39,672 nt of DNA, from contig NZ_JALAMS010000005.1 in NCBI RefSeq assembly GCF_026790145.1, positions 1 to 39,672 on the forward strand, read 5' to 3'. The notes beneath the pieces are model-generated. The model saw only the letters and a list, made by a program, of their open reading frames with translations, did no database searches and was not told the origin of the DNA. Below are positions 38,595-39,672 of the stretch, piece by piece. The DNA comes from Bacillus_I endophytica_A. Lineage in GTDB: Bacteria; Bacillota; Bacilli; Bacillales; Bacillaceae_H. The translations under genes were made by a program, and so were the position numbers. Positions within the stretch are counted from its first letter, which is position 1. Each line of letters begins with the position of its first letter.

Positions 38595-39503
38595 ATGATA
38601 CATTCACTAAGATTAGGATACCTTACATTAGCTACAGATCGGTTAGAAAATATGGTTGACTTCTATACAAAAGTAATTGGGCTTTCTATCACCTCAGTTG
38701 AAAAAGATGGAAGTACTTACTTAAGTACAGGTATTGATCATCACAACCTTATTTTACAACCATCTTCTGAAGAAAAAGGATTAGTAAATTACGGTTTACA
38801 AATTGAAAATAAACACTCTCTTACAGAGTTAACTGAACAACTAAAGGAAATGGGGATTTCTGCACAACTTGTTAAGAAACCTTCTGTAGGAATTGAAGAG
38901 TATATCGTAGTAAAAGATAATGAAGGAAAACCCGTTCATCTTTTTCAACATATGCATACCCATACCCATAATAAAGGAATGACAGGTATAGGAGTGAATC
39001 CTAATAAACTTGGTCATTTAGCTCAATGGGTAAAAGATCCTCAACAAACAGTTGATTTTTATGAGAATGCATTAGATTTTCGTGTTTCAGATTGGCTGAA
39101 AGATTTTTTTGTATTTATGCGTTGTAATCAAGATCATCACAGTTTAAATTTTATTAAGACGGATGGAGACAAATCATCCAATCGCCTTCATCACTTCGCA
39201 TTCGAATTAAGAGACTGGGGGCATATGAAAGACGCATTGGATTTCTTAGGAAAGCATAAGACTCCGGTAATCTGGGGACCATTAAGACATGGAATTGGAC
39301 ATAACTTAGCTGCTTATATCCCAGACCCAGATGGAAACATGGTCGAATTATTTACAGAACTAGATATTATGAATGAAGAACTAGGCTATTTTGAACCAAA
39401 AGCATGGCATAAGGAGTATCCACAAAAACCAAAAGTGTGGACAGATGAAGCATTAGCTACGAGTCCATGGGGAATTAAGCCGCCCCATGGAATGCTAGAA
39501 TAG
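38595..39503 (+). CDS. two-domain extradiol-type (catechol 2,3-dioxygenase-like) VOC protein
   Basis: A 302-residue protein with the two VOC domains of type I extradiol dioxygenases (about 1-125 and 140-275). In the C-terminal domain the metal ligands are in place: His in LGHLAQWVKDP, His in RLHHFAFEL and Glu in GNMVELFTEL; the acid/base region HGIGHN is also present. It probably opens catechol-type rings or acts on a similar phenolic compound. ATG 38595 follows GGAGGAG by 8 nt; the longer start 38565 would overlap the operator. Controlled by the divergent TetR. Confidence 0.88.
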   Translation: MIHSLRLGYLTLATDRLENMVDFYTKVIGLSITSVEKDGSTYLSTGIDHHNLILQPSSEEKGLVNYGLQIENKHSLTELTEQLKEMGISAQLVKKPSVGIEEYIVVKDNEGKPVHLFQHMHTHTHNKGMTGIGVNPNKLGHLAQWVKDPQQTVDFYENALDFRVSDWLKDFFVFMRCNQDHHSLNFIKTDGDKSSNRLHHFAFELRDWGHMKDALDFLGKHKTPVIWGPLRHGIGHNLAAYIPDPDGNMVELFTELDIMNEELGYFEPKAWHKEYPQKPKVWTDEALATSPWGIKPPHGMLE

Positions 39504-39590
39504 GAAAGTTATCTAATAGACTAAAAAAAGATTGCTATATATCCTTTTAATTAGCTTTTCTTACTAACTAAAGGTGGAGAAGCTTTTAGG

Positions 39591-39633
39591 AAGAAGGTAA
39601 GCCTTAAATTATAAGAGCTTACCTTCTTTGTTT
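39591..39633 (+). terminator. terminator of the dioxygenase gene
   Basis: AAGAAGGTAAGC (39591-39602) and GCTTACCTTCTT (39617-39628), perfect 12-bp arms, then TGTTT. Confidence 0.85.
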
Positions 39634-39652
39634 ATTATGACTATCTATTATC

Positions 39653-39672
39653 GGTTCTGGTGCAAAAACCTT
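39653..39672 (+). mobile_element. left end of a second IS6-family element (cut by window end)
   Basis: GGTTCTGGTGCAAAAACC opens the element; its first 17 bases equal the terminal repeat at 22755-22739. The body lies beyond the window. Confidence 0.8.

Noticed and set aside
1..39672. tRNA or rRNA genes
   Set aside because: No cloverleaf with GGTTCRA arm or rRNA signature was seen on reading; a tRNAscan run would settle this.

Overview
This window looks like a mosaic plasmid from a low-GC Gram-positive bacterium of the Bacillus/Priestia type. Megaterium-like is my best guess, but it is inference only. The grounds are strong AGGAGG ribosome sites, frequent TTG/GTG starts, AT-rich spacers with U-tailed hairpins, a family I.4 Bacillus lipase, AbrB, IDEAL-domain and DUF3967-type proteins, and IS6, IS1182 and Tn1546-type ends. 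I see no rRNA, tRNA or CRISPR. There are two assembly gaps: 2 N at 3476 and 71 N at 20534.

Layout. 1-7.4 kb is accessory DNA: a two-domain VOC protein, a decayed M23 fragment, a PAS protein, an orphan SMI1/KNR4 protein, pdxS divergent from its MocR-type regulator pdxR (no pdxT), an IDEAL-domain protein and a small XRE repressor. A degenerate 165-bp repeat lies in opposite orientations on either side of the SMI1-pdxS-pdxR block. 7.5-16.7 kb is the plasmid maintenance core. It holds a small membrane protein, an FtsK/SpoIIIE-type ATPase overlapping a replication-relaxation family protein, a putative Rep protein behind a leader that looks like an attenuator with an antisense promoter, a lipoprotein, and a MerR/coiled-coil protein whose 5' end and promoter are repeated as two decayed copies. 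After these come an AT-rich centromere-like region, a ParM-type actin with a ParR-like partner, and an iteron/hairpin region next to a ribbon-helix-helix protein. 16.7-22.3 kb carries a secreted lipase, an L,D-transpeptidase, a CGNR regulator with an HPP membrane protein, AbrB, a gapped ParB-like gene and small membrane proteins.

From 22.3 kb to the end the DNA is bracketed by IS6-family material: a truncated transposase with its terminal repeat at 22755, and a new terminal repeat at 39653. Inside are (i) a probable type VII secretion module made of a small helical partner, a lipase effector and a membrane-anchored candidate immunity protein; (ii) an IS1182 remnant; (iii) an 8.33-kb block bounded by Tn1546-like Tn3-family terminal repeats but with no transposase; (iv) a run of small membrane/zinc-ribbon/DUF2089 genes; (v) a TetR regulator and an extradiol-type dioxygenase that share an 18-bp palindromic operator.

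The Tn1546-ended block is a flavin-chemistry island. It has TetR plus a nitroreductase, then MarR, luciferase-like (LLM) monooxygenases, small winged-helix proteins, a plasmid copy of the ribosomal protease Prp, a GC-rich foreign LLM gene spliced into a chimeric relic, and an FMN reductase that could feed the monooxygenases. One palindrome, wTTAGyNNrCTAAw, stands before marR, before the LLM operon and twice before the reductase gene, so MarR may control the whole set. The substrate is unknown.
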